Shown here piece after piece: positions 10,238-22,031 of a stretch of DNA of 38,690 nucleotides. Source of the stretch: an uncultured Mycoplasmatota bacterium (GTDB lineage Bacteria; Bacillota_I; Bacilli_A; Mycoplasmatales; Mycoplasmoidaceae); NCBI GenBank assembly GCA_949527715.1, contig CATEWF010000003.1, positions 1-38,690 of the forward strand. Reading direction: 5' to 3'. Made by a program: the position numbers and the translations under genes. Position 1 is the first letter of the stretch. The number at the start of each line of letters is the position of its first letter. The notes below the pieces were generated by a model. It searched no databases and had not been told where the DNA came from. It saw nothing but the letters and a program-made list of their open reading frames with translations.

Positions 10238-12811
10238 ATGGAAATTACAAGAGCAAGTATCTTCGCACCTAGAAAAAGAATTCTAAAAAAAGCAAAAGTT
10301 ATTGCTAATCGTGTTGAAGAATATAAAGAACATTTTAGAAAAATGCCAAATGACAAGCTTTCTAATATGACAGATATATTTTTAAAACGTTTGGAAAAAG
10401 GTGAAAATTTAAATGACATTATGCCTGAAGCATTTGCTGTCGCACGTGAAGCAATTTATCGTGTTACTGGAATGTTTGCTTTTAAAGTACAAATAATTGG
10501 TGCGGTTGTCGCTCATTGAGGTGATTTTGCCGAAATGTATACAGGTGAAGGTAAAACTTTAACTGTTGTAATTGTTGCTTATTTAAATGCTCTTGTTAAA
10601 AAAGGTGTTCATGTTGTTACTGTTAATGAATACTTAGTTCAACGTGATGCAAAGTTTTGTGCAGAATGTTTAAACCCACTAGGAATTACGGTTGGATACA
10701 ACATCTCTTCATTCCAACCCGCTGAAAAAAAGAAGATGTTTGCTTGTGATATTACTTATACAACTAACTCTGAATTAGGATTTGATTATCTTCGTGATAA
10801 CATGGTAAGAAAGTATGATGAAAAAGTAATTCGTGAACTTTTTTTTGCCATTATTGATGAAGCAGATTCTGTGTTAATTGATGAAGCAAGAACCCCTTTA
10901 ATTATTTCTGGTCAACCTAAAAAAGATGTTTCGATGTATGTACAAGTTGATGAATTTGTTAAAACATTAAAGAAAGACGATTACAAAATCGAACCAGAAT
11001 CAAACTCAATTTCACTAACTGAAAAGGGTGCCGAAAAAATTCAAGAGCATTACAGAATTAAGAATTTGTTTGACTTCCAAAATTCTGAACTTCTTCATAA
11101 AGTAAAAAATGCTTTAATGGCTAACTTTGTTTTCCAAAATGGAGTTGAATATGTTGTAAAAGATAACAAGATAATGTTAGTTGATCATTTTACTGGTCGT
11201 ATTCTTGAAGGTCGTAGTTACAATGCTGGTTTACAACAAGCTATCCAAGCTAAAGAATATGTAAAAATTGAACCAGAAAATGTAACTGTCGCTACAATTA
11301 CATACCAATCTTTCTTTAGACAATACCAAAAAATTGCTGGTTTTTCAGGTACTGCTTTAACTGAAGAAGAAGAATTTTTGAAAATATATAACATGATTGT
11401 TGTTCCTATTCCAACAAACAAACCAGTTATTAGAAAAGATATGAATGATTATGTTTTTTCTAATAAAGTTAGTAAATGACACCATGTTATGGCTGAAATA
11501 GAGCGTGTCCACAAAACAGGACAACCAATTTTAGTTGGTACTGCATCAGTTGAAGATTCAGAAGAATTGTCACATTATTTAAGAAACAAAGGTCTAAAAT
11601 ACGAATTACTTAATGCTAAAAATAATGCACGTGAAGCAGAAATTGTAAAAAATGCCGGCCAAAAAGGTGCAATTACAATTTCTACAAACATGGCTGGTCG
11701 TGGTACTGATATTAAGCTAGGTGAGGGCGTTGCGGCACTTGGTGGTTTATATGTAATTGGTACTGAAAGAAATGAATCTAGACGTATTGACAATCAATTA
11801 AGAGGTCGTTCAGGACGTCAAGGCGACCCTGGTATTACAAGATTCTTTATTTCATTAGATGATACATTATTTAAACGTTTTGCTACTGAAAAATTTGATA
11901 AAGCAAGTGACAAAATAATTGATGAAGATTACTATGATTCATGATTCTTTACCAGATTATTGAATTCAACTCAAAAAAAAGTTGAGGGCCTAAATTTTGA
12001 TACACGTAAAAACCTTATTGATTACGATAGCGTTTTAAGTAATCAAAGAGAGCTTGTTTATACTCAAAGAGATCAAATGCTTTTAGGAAAAGAAAATCTT
12101 GAAATTTTAAAAGGAATGACAAATACTGTTGCTCATGATATTGCAAGATTGTATAAAAATCCTGATAATGAAGTTCATATTAATGCAAACAAAGTTGCTG
12201 AAATCATTAATACAAAGGTGTTCGGAACCCCAATTATCACATATCATTTCTTTGAAAACAAAACTATTGAACAAGGTGAAAAAATTATCTTTGAAATTTT
12301 ATGATTGAGTATTCAAAACAGGATTAAAATGTTGAAAGAAGATGTCGCTAAAAATATTATTCGTGACATTATGATTCAATGTTTGGATTTTCAATGAACA
12401 AATCATCTTGATAAGATTACTAAAATTCGTGAAGGTGTTCAATTGCGTTCTCTTGAACAACGTTCTCCATTAAATATTTATGTAGAAGAAGCTGACTGAA
12501 ATTTTAACGAAATGAAGAAAAACGTTGCTCATCAAGTAGTTATTTCAATTCACCGTATATTCATTCCGAAAGTAAATGACCAATTAAGAGAGGAGCTAAC
12601 GAAAATACTCCCTAAATTAAATTTAACTTCTGAAGCACTTGTAGAAAACCCTAAAGTTGATAATATTAAAATTGAAGAAGTTTTTGCACAAAAGCCTAAT
12701 CTAAAAATTAACACTAAACCAAAATTACCAAAAGATGCTCCAAAACCATCTAACGCTAAAGAAGAATTGCTAAAGAAAGTTACTGAACAAAAGAAACAGC
12801 AATCTAAATAA
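10238..12811 (+). CDS. secA: Protein translocase ATPase SecA
   Basis: An 857-residue SecA, the motor that pushes unfolded preproteins through SecYEG. Visible landmarks are MYTGEGKT (Walker A, residues ~101-108), [22 protein letters not shown] (DEAD box, ~206), [37 protein letters not shown], and [13 protein letters not shown] (arginine finger), then the scaffold/wing region [13 protein letters not shown] codons at 10517, 11477, 11942, 12302, 12410 and 12497 are Trp. The usual C-terminal zinc-binding CxCxSG tail is absent; the protein ends in a K/Q-rich tail instead. Some normally strict positions differ: the motif before Walker A is [15 protein letters not shown], and the Met of GMTGTA is replaced. 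A GT2 gene follows after TAA-T-ATG. Confidence 0.97.
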
Positions 12812-12812
12812 T

Positions 12813-13799
12813 ATGCCTAAAAAAGTTTCAACTTTTTCTATAATTACCCCTGCTTATAATTCTGGGAAATATATTCAAAAATGTATTGATTCTGTTGCTA
12901 ATTCTGAATATGATTTATCAAAAGTTGAACATATTATTGTTAATGATGGATCAATAGATAACACTGAAGAAATTGTTTTAAAAAATAAAAAGAAATTTTC
13001 TCATATTAAATATTACAAAAAGCAAAATGGTAATTGAGGAAGCGTTATTAATTTTGTTAAACATAATCATTTAGCACAAAATGAATATATTTTAATATTG
13101 GATTCTGATGATAGAATTACGCCTCAAGCATTAAAAACAGTAAATAAAAAATGTAAAGACTCTGATATTTTTTACGGTTCTTTTGTAATGACTGATTTTA
13201 AAACCAAATTTTTTACTGTTCAACCATATTATTATGTTTTTAAAAGAAATCTAACAGTTACTGATAAGAAAAAGAAATCTGTAATTTATACTCCTTTATC
13301 TATTCCTTGTAATACATATTTTAAAAACAAATTATTTTATAAATCTATGGATTTAAAAGAAAAAATAAGTTACCAGGATGGAATACTTTATGCTAATTTG
13401 TCGTTTTTAGCTAAAACAAGTCGCTTTACAACAGAATGTGTTGCCCAATATTGAAAATATAGACCCGGAAATACAATGTCAAACTTTAATAATGATAAGA
13501 CATTTAAGTCTATTATGCCAAAATTTGAATATATTTTAAAAAATGGAAATTTTGAACCAGCTGTATTGCAAATTTTAGGATCTCCAGAATTTAGAAAATA
13601 TTTAAAAAAGAATAACTACAAATTCCATTTAAAAGAAAAAGCGAAGTTTCAATGATTGCCTTTTTACACTAAACCTTTTCTATGGATGCTATATGGTTTT
13701 TTTATAAAAAACTATTTTGTGAATGATAAAAAAATAATCAAAAAATATTCTCATGTTGCCGAAAATAAAAGAAAACAACTTTTAAAAAAACAAAAATAG
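12813..13799 (+). CDS. GT2-family glycosyltransferase
   Basis: A 328-residue GT-A enzyme. It has FSIITPAYNSGKYIQKCIDS, VNDGSIDNTEE at residues ~43-53, and the metal-binding DSDD at 97-100. QNGNWGSVINFVK between the two is the pattern typical of one GT2 subfamily with the GNWG..N motif. It differs clearly from the two minus-strand GT2 proteins here, so it is not a recent copy. The ATG follows secA as TAA-T-ATG, so it is expected to be co-transcribed with secA. The C-terminal third is basic and aromatic, including WLPFYTKPFLWMLYGFF, which may bind the membrane surface. Ends two bases before the convergent GT2 gene. Donor and acceptor are unknown. Confidence 0.85.
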
Positions 13800-13801
13800 A
13801 T

Positions 13802-14803
13802 TTATTTCTTTAAAATTTGGTTGATTTTTTTGTTTTGTTGCTTGTATTCTCTATTTTGAAATAAAACATCAATTTTTTTCCATCAAATGTTGTGTTTTAA
13901 ATTTGTTGGAATTTTATATTTTATATGCATTAAATACTTGTATTCCATCTTAATTTTTTCGTATATTAATTTTTCACTATATTTTTTGCTAGGTTTAAAA
14001 TGACCAATATAACATCCTATAGATTGTTCAATATTAGACCAAATAATTCTTAAAAATTTCTTTCTATTTAAAAACCCTTTTTTCTTAAAAATGGTTAGTA
14101 ATCTATCAACTTGATAAATTTCATCAGATAAAATTGTTGCATTTTGATTGTTATATGAAGATAGTCTTCCATGAGAATTATCTTTGTAGTAATTGTAGCC
14201 TGTTTTGTTGAGAGGCATAAACTCTTTAGCACAAAAATACACATATGGCATAAGACCTACATCCTCAAATCTTCTAGTTTTTTCATTAAATGGCGTATTT
14301 AAAGAATTAAAATATTTTTTATTTATAAAACAACCCCATGGTGGGCATAAACTACTATTTACATATTCATATTGATTTGTTTTTTTATTTATTTTTGATG
14401 TGCAAAATCAAGGCATAACAAAAAAACTATAGAAAATTATTCTTGCTTTGAAAGGAGCTATATCAATTTTTCTTGTTCCTAATTTACTAATAAATTCTTT
14501 ACAAATGTGTTTAGTTAATGTATCGTCATCATCTAAAAATGTGAAATACTCACCTGTAGCATAATTTATAAGAAGATTTCTGTTTCTTGCGATTCCTAAA
14601 TTTGTTTTGTTTTTAAAAACCTTAATTCTTTTATCTATTCTTTGCAATTCAAGTAAAATTTTATATGTGTTATCTGTGCTACAATCGTCCAAGCAAATAA
14701 TTTCTATGTTTTCATATGTTTGCCTTAAGGCACTAAAAACTGCTCTTTTAACTTTTTTCTCACCATTATATGTAGATATTAAAATTGATATTTTGGGTAG
14801 CAT
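13802..14803 (-). CDS. GT2-family glycosyltransferase, paralogue of the 7114-8133 gene
   Basis: A 333-residue GT-A enzyme starting MLPKISILISTYNGE, with LDDCSTDNT at ~38-46 and the metal-binding DDDD at 91-94. The acceptor-side FNEKTRRFEDVGLMPYVYF corresponds to FNERGAKKFEDLGLMPFIF in the 7114-8133 product. Motif spacing in the first 100 residues is identical, so the two are clear paralogues. TGA codons at 14410 and 13885 are Trp; the end is the TAA at 13804-13802. It diverges from uvrB across a short AT-rich spacer and converges on the GT2 gene behind secA. Probably makes or extends a glycolipid or polysaccharide; the sugar is unknown. Confidence 0.85.
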
Positions 14804-14835
14804 AAATAATGATATTAAGTGATTAATTATGTAAA

Positions 14836-14845
14836 ATTATACAAT
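14836..14845. promoter_or_regulatory. Overlapping divergent -10 boxes, uvrB / GT2
   Basis: ATTATACAAT contains TATAAT on the minus strand (14841-14836), 33 bases from the GT2 ATG. It also contains TACAAT on the plus strand (14840-14845), 12 bases from the uvrB ATG. The two boxes overlap, so both promoters cannot be open at once. Supported by motif only. Confidence 0.4.
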
Positions 14846-14856
14846 AAATATATTGT

Positions 14857-16836
14857 ATGGGTTGTTTCAAACTAACTACACAAATGTCACCAAAAGGTGA
14901 CCAAAAAAATGCCATTGATCAGTTAACAAAAAATATTAATAATGGGATTAAATCTCAGGTATTGCTTGGAGCTACTGGTACTGGTAAGACTTTTACTATT
15001 GCAAACGTTATCAAAAACACTCAAAAAAATACATTAGTTATTGTCCATAATAAAACATTAGCAGCTCAACTGTATTCTGAATTTAAAGAATTATTTAAAG
15101 AAAACAAGGTTGAGTATTATGTTTCTTACTTTGATTTTTATCAACCAGAGGCATATATTCCAAGAACAGACACATATATTGAAAAAACTGCAAAACAAAA
15201 TCAGGAAATTGAAATGTTGAGATTATCAACAATTAATTCTTTGGCTACTGAAAAAAATGTTATTGTTGTGGCATCTGTTGCAGCTATTTATGCTTCAGTT
15301 GCTCCTGAAGATTTCAATACATTTAGAATTATTCTTGCAAAAAATCAAAAAATGAATTTAAAACAATTTACATATGATTTAGTAAGACTTCAATATCATA
15401 GAAATAATATTGATTTATCTCCTGGTACATTTAGAAAAAAAGGTGATGTTATAGAAATTGCCCCCGGTTATGCAGATAACTACTATTTAAGAATATCTTT
15501 TTTCGGTGATGAAATAGAAGATATTGTCAAAATAGATGTTTTAACTGGTAATGTAATTGAAAAATTAAAACTGTGTGTAATTGCGCCTGCAAATGAATAT
15601 ATTATGAATCACGATAGACTAGAAGAATCTATTGCAAGAATAAAATCTGAGTTAATTGAAACTGAAAAAAAATTCAAGTTAAATAACCAATTGCTTGAAG
15701 CCCAAAGAATTCATGAAAGAACAATGAGAGACATTGAATCTATGCAAGAACTTGGATATTGTAGTGGTATTGAAAATTATTCAAGACACTTAGAACTTCG
15801 TAATGCCGGTGAAACTCCATATACATTATTTGATTATTTTAAAAATAACTGATTGCTAGTGATTGACGAATGCCACATGACTATTCCTCAAATAAGAGGT
15901 ATGTACAATACAGATAAATCTAGAAAAGAAACATTAGTAAAATATGGATTTAGATTGCCATCAGCATTAGATAATAGGCCTTTAAATTTTGAAGAATTTA
16001 ACTCAAAATTAGACAATGTTATTTACGTTTCAGCAACTCCAAATGAATATGAAATAAATAAATCACATAATAAAATTATTGAACAAATAGTTAGACCTAC
16101 AGGATTGTTAGATCCAAAAATTGAAATTCATTCTTCAAAATATCAAGTTGATGATTTGGTAATTGAATTACAAAAACAAGTTGAGAAAAAAGAAAGAACA
16201 TTTATTACTGTCTTAACAATCAAGATGGCTGAAAGTTTAACTGAGTACTTAAAAAATCAAAAATTTAAAGTTGCATATTTGCATAATGAATTAAAAACAC
16301 TTGATCGTGCAAAAATCATTAATGATTTAAGGCGTGGTAAATATGATGTAATTGTTGGAATCAATTTATTACGTGAAGGATTGGATGTTCCCGAAGTTTC
16401 TTTAGTTGCGATTTTTGATGCGGATAAACCAGGTTTCTTTAGAAATGATAAAGCATTATTGCAAACATTTGGTAGGGCTGCAAGAAACGCAAATGGGCGA
16501 GTTATTTTGTATGCAGATACTACAACTGAGGCAATGAAAATAGCAATCGATGAAACAAATAGACGTAGAAAAATTCAAGAGGCATACAATAAAAAGCACA
16601 AAATTACTCCTAAGACTATTGTTAAACCTATTTTTGAAGATTTAAAATCAAAAGATGATCAAAAAATAGTTGAAGCGATATTTCATAGTAGAAATAAGCC
16701 TAACACTGAAAAAACTACAAAAGCAATTAATATATTGAAAAAAGAAATGCTTACTGCAGCAAAGAATCAAGAATATGAACGTGCTGCTTATTTAAGAGAT
16801 TTAATTATTGATTTAGAATCTCAAATAAAAAAATAA
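14857..16836 (+). CDS. uvrB: Excinuclease ABC subunit B
   Basis: A 659-residue UvrB, the damage-verifying helicase of nucleotide excision repair. Landmarks are [18 protein letters not shown] (Walker A, ~35-52), the beta-hairpin [20 protein letters not shown] that inserts into [11 protein letters not shown] (DEAD-type motif, ~333-340), [26 protein letters not shown] and [14 protein letters not shown]. The C-terminal UVR motif ends in [12 protein letters not shown], the UvrC-contact coiled coil. The TGA at 15850-15852, just before the DECH motif, is Trp and does not split the gene. Ends flush against the convergent tatD stop codon. Together with secA it reproduces the M. genitalium secA-uvrB neighbourhood, here with two GT2 genes inserted between them. 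Confidence 0.97.
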
Positions 16837-17601
16837 TTATTTATTAATATCAAAAAAGTGAATTGAATTTTTAAATATTTGTGTACTAAGAGTTGTTTCG
16901 TCTATTTGTAACTCTCTTTGAATCATTTGAAACGTTTCTCTAACATAATATGGCATACATTCTTTACCTCTATATGGCACAGGAGCTAAATATGGAGAAT
17001 CAGTTTCAATTAATAATTTATCTTTTGGAATTAAATGAATCATCTCTCTTAATTCATTAGATTTTTTAAATGTGATTATTCCTGATATAGAAATATAACA
17101 ACCAATTGATAGATAGTTCATTAATTCGTTCTTATTGCCACTAAAACAATGAATTAATATTTTTTGATTTTTTGCATTCTCTTTTAAAATTTTATATGTA
17201 TCTTCTGCAGCATCTCTAGTATGAACAACAAGAGGAAGTTTTATTTTCTTAGATAAATTAATGTGATTAATAAAAGATTTGATTTGTTTTTCTTTATCAT
17301 AAGGAGAATAATGGTAGTCCAACCCTGTTTCACCAATACCAACAACTCTTTTATTTTTACAAAGCATCTCTATTTGCTTAATTTCATTATTAGGATCAAC
17401 AACATCAGATGGATGTACACCAATAATTGCATAGCAATTTTCATAATTATTTGCTTGTTCAACACATATTTTTGATGTTTTAAGATCTACACCAACATTA
17501 TTAATCAATATATTTTGCTTAATGCATTCATTAATTATTTCATCTGCTTTTTCTAATAACGGTGAACAGCATAAATGACAATGAGTATCATATAACTTCA
17601 T
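16837..17601 (-). CDS. tatD: TatD-family metal-dependent deoxyribonuclease
   Basis: A 254-residue TIM-barrel hydrolase of the TatD/YcfH family, thought to act as a 3'-5' exonuclease or quality-control DNase. The metal ligands are all visible: DTHCH at the N-terminus, GIGETGLDYH (Glu), PLVVHTRDA (His), ILIHCFSG (His) and LLIETDSPYLAP (Asp). Length is normal. Last gene of the serS-tmk-holB-mnmE-tatD operon, as in M. genitalium MG005-MG009. The ATG lies two bases after the mnmE stop (TAAATATG), with no separate ribosome site. Confidence 0.95.
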   Translation of the reverse strand: MKLYDTHCHLCCSPLLEKADEIINECIKQNILINNVGVDLKTSKICVEQANNYENCYAIIGVHPSDVVDPNNEIKQIEMLCKNKRVVGIGETGLDYHYSPYDKEKQIKSFINHINLSKKIKLPLVVHTRDAAEDTYKILKENAKNQKILIHCFSGNKNELMNYLSIGCYISISGIITFKKSNELREMIHLIPKDKLLIETDSPYLAPVPYRGKECMPYYVRETFQMIQRELQIDETTLSTQIFKNSIHFFDINK

Positions 17602-17603
17602 AT

Positions 17604-18929
17604 TTATTTACCTACACAAAATTTACTAAATAATTCATCAACAAAAGACACGTTGTTTGAAATACCAAGAATTTGTTCTAATTTATTTATAGCATTATGT
17701 AAGTAATTTGCAGATATTTCAAATTCTTTATTTGATAAATAAATTTTTTGTGCTAATTTAATATTTAATAATGCAGACTCTAACAGGTTAATAGATTGCT
17801 GACTTTGCATTAAAATTTCATTTTTGAAATCAATTGATTGTAAATTATTAAAGTTAGATAACTTTTTTATTAATGCACTAATATTGTTTGTTTTTGCAGA
17901 AATTTTAATTCCAGAAATGGAGTTAGCTTTTGACTTATCTGATTTATTTAAAACCACAATTCTATTTAATTTATTTGTTTTAGATAACAAACTCTTATCT
18001 TGCTCTGTAATTTTTTTTGAATTGTCTATCACTAAAAGGATTAAATCTGCATTTTTATAAGCATTTTTTGCTTTTGTGATGCCAATTTTTTCTATTGAAT
18101 TATTTGATTTTCTTATTCCTGCTGTATCAACAAAATCAAATTTAATTCCATCAATCACACATGATGCTTCAATAACATCTCTTGTGGTTCCTGGTATAGT
18201 TGAAACAATTGCCTTATCTTCTTTTAACAAGGCATTTAAAAGAGATGACTTACCAACATTTGGTTTACCAATAATAGCTACTCGAATACCATCTTTAATT
18301 TTTATTAATTTATTAGATGATTTGATAATTTTATTAATTAAAACAATTGATTTTTTAAAAATATTTAATATTTCTTTTTTTGAAACATCGGGAGTAGATT
18401 CATATTCTGGATAATCAATATCTACTTCAACTTGACCTAAAACTTTAAATATATTATCTCTGATTTGTTTTATAGCCTTGTTTGTTTTACCATCCAAACC
18501 ATTTAAAGACATTTTTATGCCAATGTCGCTTGATGAATTTACCAAATTATTTATAGCTTCTGATTGAATTAAAGAAATTTTATTATTCAAAAAAGCTCTT
18601 TTTGTAAATTCACCATTTTTGGCCATAATGCAACCATTTTTAATTAATAATGAAATTATTTTGTTTGCAATATACAAGCTCCCATGACAATTAATTTCAA
18701 CAAGATTCTCACCCGTGTAAGATTTTGGTGCAACAAACTTGTTTAAAAGCACTTCATCTATTTTTTGTGAATTATCAAATAAATCTACTTTTTGAATAGA
18801 ATATCCTTCTTTTTTTATTTTTGTTTTAGAAATTTTTTGCAAAATTTCATAAGTCTTATCACCTGAGATTCTAATAATGTGAATCGCAGATTTAAATTTT
18901 GGTGTAGATAAAGCAACAATTGTTTTCAT
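17604..18929 (-). CDS. mnmE: tRNA modification GTPase MnmE (TrmE)
   Basis: A 441-residue MnmE, which with MnmG installs the carboxymethylaminomethyl group on U34 of tRNAs reading purine-ending codons. It has an N-terminal formyl-THF-binding domain (MKTIVALSTPKFKSAIHIIR), a helical region, then a G domain with GKPNVGKSS at about 220, TIPGTTRD, DTAGIR and NKSD. The C-terminus is FCVGK, matching the family's essential C-x-G-K. The ATG at 18929 is chosen over the in-frame TTG at 18950, because the latter would lie inside holB. Its use of a formyl-THF-type cofactor links it to fthC at 25897 (inference). Confidence 0.96.
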   Translation of the reverse strand: MKTIVALSTPKFKSAIHIIRISGDKTYEILQKISKTKIKKEGYSIQKVDLFDNSQKIDEVLLNKFVAPKSYTGENLVEINCHGSLYIANKIISLLIKNGCIMAKNGEFTKRAFLNNKISLIQSEAINNLVNSSSDIGIKMSLNGLDGKTNKAIKQIRDNIFKVLGQVEVDIDYPEYESTPDVSKKEILNIFKKSIVLINKIIKSSNKLIKIKDGIRVAIIGKPNVGKSSLLNALLKEDKAIVSTIPGTTRDVIEASCVIDGIKFDFVDTAGIRKSNNSIEKIGITKAKNAYKNADLILLVIDNSKKITEQDKSLLSKTNKLNRIVVLNKSDKSKANSISGIKISAKTNNISALIKKLSNFNNLQSIDFKNEILMQSQQSINLLESALLNIKLAQKIYLSNKEFEISANYLHNAINKLEQILGISNNVSFVDELFSKFCVGK

Positions 18930-18931
18930 AT

Positions 18932-19741
18932 TTACTGTATTATTGAACAAATTTTATTAAAAAACAAGACTTTATTAGGATTAAATTTTAAATCATTTTT
19001 AAGAACATTTGTTTTGGTTTCATTTTGTGGGAATAAACAACTAATAATATCTAATATTTTTTTTATTTCTAAATAAGAAAATTTCTTAAATGTCTCTAAA
19101 GATTCTTTAAAAATTTTAACATCGTCTTTTGAATTAATAATATTGTTAGTAAAACTATACAATTCTGTGAAAGAACCATTATCCAGATCAGACGATAATT
19201 CATCTAAAGATAAATAATTTGATGCTATAGAAATTTCTTTGGGATTGGTTAATTTATTATGCTTGATAATTTTCTCAAGTTCTTTTTTATCAGGAAAAAG
19301 GTTAAATGATTGGCATCTACTTTTAATAGTTTCTAAAATAGAGTTTGGTGATTTAGTCACAAAAATTGCATATGTGTTTTTTGGTGGTTCTTCCAAAAAT
19401 TTTAATAATGAATTTGCTGCTTGTTTTGTAATGTTTTCAATTCCATAAATTACATATATTTTTTTATTAATGTTTTCAATTCCTGGATAAGAAAAAACAT
19501 TTTGAATATTTAAAATATCTTCTTTTTTAATTGTTGAACTAAACCCATCAATAACAAGTAAATCTGCATATGCAGACTTATCTATTTTTGAACTATATAA
19601 TTCTTTTTCATCTTCTGACAAATCAGCACATACTATAGATTTAATATAATTATTTAATGTTTTTCTAACATTAACAGATACAGTGATATTAAAAATCACA
19701 GCATGAGGCTTTTTTTGTGAATCAATAAAATCGTTTAACAT
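18932..19741 (-). CDS. holB: DNA polymerase III subunit delta' (HolB-like)
   Basis: A 269-residue clamp-loader subunit. KIYVIYGIENITKQAANSLLKFLEEPPKNTYAIFVT is the well-conserved delta'/DnaX core, with LLKFLEEPP at about residue 125; IKSRCQSF is the SRC motif that contributes the trans arginine finger. There is no functional P-loop, as expected for delta', and the zinc module of full-length homologues is missing. The protein is short, like other mollicute versions. Located between tmk and mnmE, the usual Firmicutes/mollicute context, with TAG-T-ATG from tmk. Confidence 0.9.
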   Translation of the reverse strand: MLNDFIDSQKKPHAVIFNITVSVNVRKTLNNYIKSIVCADLSEDEKELYSSKIDKSAYADLLVIDGFSSTIKKEDILNIQNVFSYPGIENINKKIYVIYGIENITKQAANSLLKFLEEPPKNTYAIFVTKSPNSILETIKSRCQSFNLFPDKKELEKIIKHNKLTNPKEISIASNYLSLDELSSDLDNGSFTELYSFTNNIINSKDDVKIFKESLETFKKFSYLEIKKILDIISCLFPQNETKTNVLKNDLKFNPNKVLFFNKICSIIQ

Positions 19742-19742
19742 A

Positions 19743-20389
19743 CTATTTGTTTATCTTTTTTAAAATTGCCTTTATTGTATCTTTATGAACTCGCTCAATA
19801 GTGTTGTTAGCATCTATTTGCACAATTTTGTTTTTGTATAAATTTGCAATTTTTTTGTATCCTAAATACACTTGTTTATGCAAATCTAAAGTTTCTCTAT
19901 CAAGGCGGTTGACATCTCTATTTTTGTTTGCTTGTATTCTTGCTAACCCTTGTTCTGGTTTTAACATTAACAAAATCGTAAAATCAGGCATGGTGTTGTT
20001 TATTGCAAAATTGTTTATATCTCACACTTCTTTAATACCAAGTTTTCTTGCATATCCTTGATAAACTAAAGATGAATGTATATATCTATCGCATAAAACT
20101 ATTTTCTTTTTTTTCAGATTAGGAATAATAAAATCTTTTACATGTTGGGCACGTGAAGCTGCAAATAGTAAAGCTTCTGCTCTATCTGAAATCTTGTAAT
20201 CTAATTTATTTAACAAAATATTTCTAATGTCTTCTGCAATGACATTGTTCTTACCGCCGGGTTCTCTTGTCAAAACAACATTATCTTTACCAAATTTTTT
20301 TTGCAAATCTTTATATATTAAATTAATGATTGTGGTTTTACCACAACCATCTGGACCTTCAAATGTAATGAAAATTCCTTTTTTAGTCA

Positions 20390-20390
<1 letters not shown>
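19743..20390 (-). CDS. tmk: Thymidylate kinase
   Basis: A 215-residue dTMP kinase making dTDP for DNA synthesis. ITFEGPDGCGKTT is the P-loop (~residues 7-19), TREPGG is the DR(E/X) substrate motif, and CDRYIHSSLVYQG is the second nucleotide/substrate motif. The LID portion is RIQANKNRDVNRLD. The TGA at 20022-20024 is Trp. The ATG overlaps the serS stop by one base (TAATG), so translation is probably coupled. An Arg in the P-loop is absent, while the LID region is basic, which fits an E. coli-type or intermediate catalytic layout. Confidence 0.95.
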
Positions 20391-21661
<1,271 letters not shown>

Positions 21662-21666
21662 AAAAA

Positions 21667-21671
21667 CCTCT
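21667..21671 (-). promoter_or_regulatory. Shine-Dalgarno AGAGG for serS
   Basis: AGAGG on the minus strand lies five bases before the serS ATG. It heads an operon whose later members lack recognisable ribosome sites, which suggests that initiation at serS is carried down by translational coupling. Confidence 0.55.
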
Positions 21672-21679
21672 ATGATAAA

Positions 21680-21694
21680 TATAATTATTATAAT
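21680..21694. promoter_or_regulatory. Overlapping divergent -10 boxes, serS / small charged protein
   Basis: The stretch holds plus-strand TATAAT at 21680-21685 and 21689-21694, and a minus-strand TATAAT at 21692-21687. The divergent genes are only 48 bp apart, so both promoters must lie here. The exact boxes used cannot be told by eye. Confidence 0.4.
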
Positions 21695-21709
21695 TAAATA
21701 ATAATTATT

Positions 21710-22030
21710 ATGGGCAAAACAAAGATTACTATTGAACTAGATGATGAAATAGTTGAAAAAATTAAAGATCTACAAAAGAAATTCAATGATAACCCTATGT
21801 TCACTGAAAAATTTGCAGATATTCCTTCATACATTTCACATGTAATAACTTCACAAATTAAAAGCGCTGACAAAATGTCTGAAAAATTAGAAGAAAGTTT
21901 AAAAAAATTCACTGAAAAATTAGGTAGTTTAGATTTTGGTGATATGGATTTCTCAAACTTGTTTGGTACTAAAGAATCAAAAAAAGAAAAGAAGAAAGAA
22001 CAAACTCCTGATAAAAACATAAAGAACTAA
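21710..22030 (+). CDS. Small charged protein of unknown function
   Basis: A 106-residue protein that I do not recognise. It begins MGKTKITIELDDEIVEKIKDL, a strand-then-helix pattern reminiscent of ribbon-helix-helix or anti-sigma-like small proteins. An amphipathic, E/K-rich probable coiled coil follows (MSEKLEESLKKFTEKLG), and the tail is very basic (KESKKEKKKE). No Cys, no Trp, no membrane helix and no signal peptide, so likely cytoplasmic. It starts an operon: its stop joins the GT2-like gene by TAA-T-ATG, and the RDD protein, pcrA, fthC and ymdB follow. DNA binding is possible but unproven. Confidence 0.7.
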   Translation: MGKTKITIELDDEIVEKIKDLQKKFNDNPMFTEKFADIPSYISHVITSQIKSADKMSEKLEESLKKFTEKLGSLDFGDMDFSNLFGTKESKKEKKKEQTPDKNIKN

Positions 22031-22031
22031 T

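Noticed and set aside
15850-15853. Possible frameshift or split of uvrB in front of the DECH motif
   Set aside because: The frame is unchanged; the break is a TGA-Trp codon immediately before LLVIDECHM, and the two halves match one UvrB.
18929-18950. TTG start for mnmE adding seven residues
   Set aside because: It would lie inside holB. The ATG at 18929 follows the holB stop as TAA-AT-ATG, and MKTIVALSTP matches the family N-terminus.
21710-22020. Minus-strand frame antisense to the small charged protein (21694-22020)
   Set aside because: Ser/Phe-rich antisense of an E/K-rich gene. The plus-strand frame has a good start, a normal stop and a TAATATG junction to the next gene.
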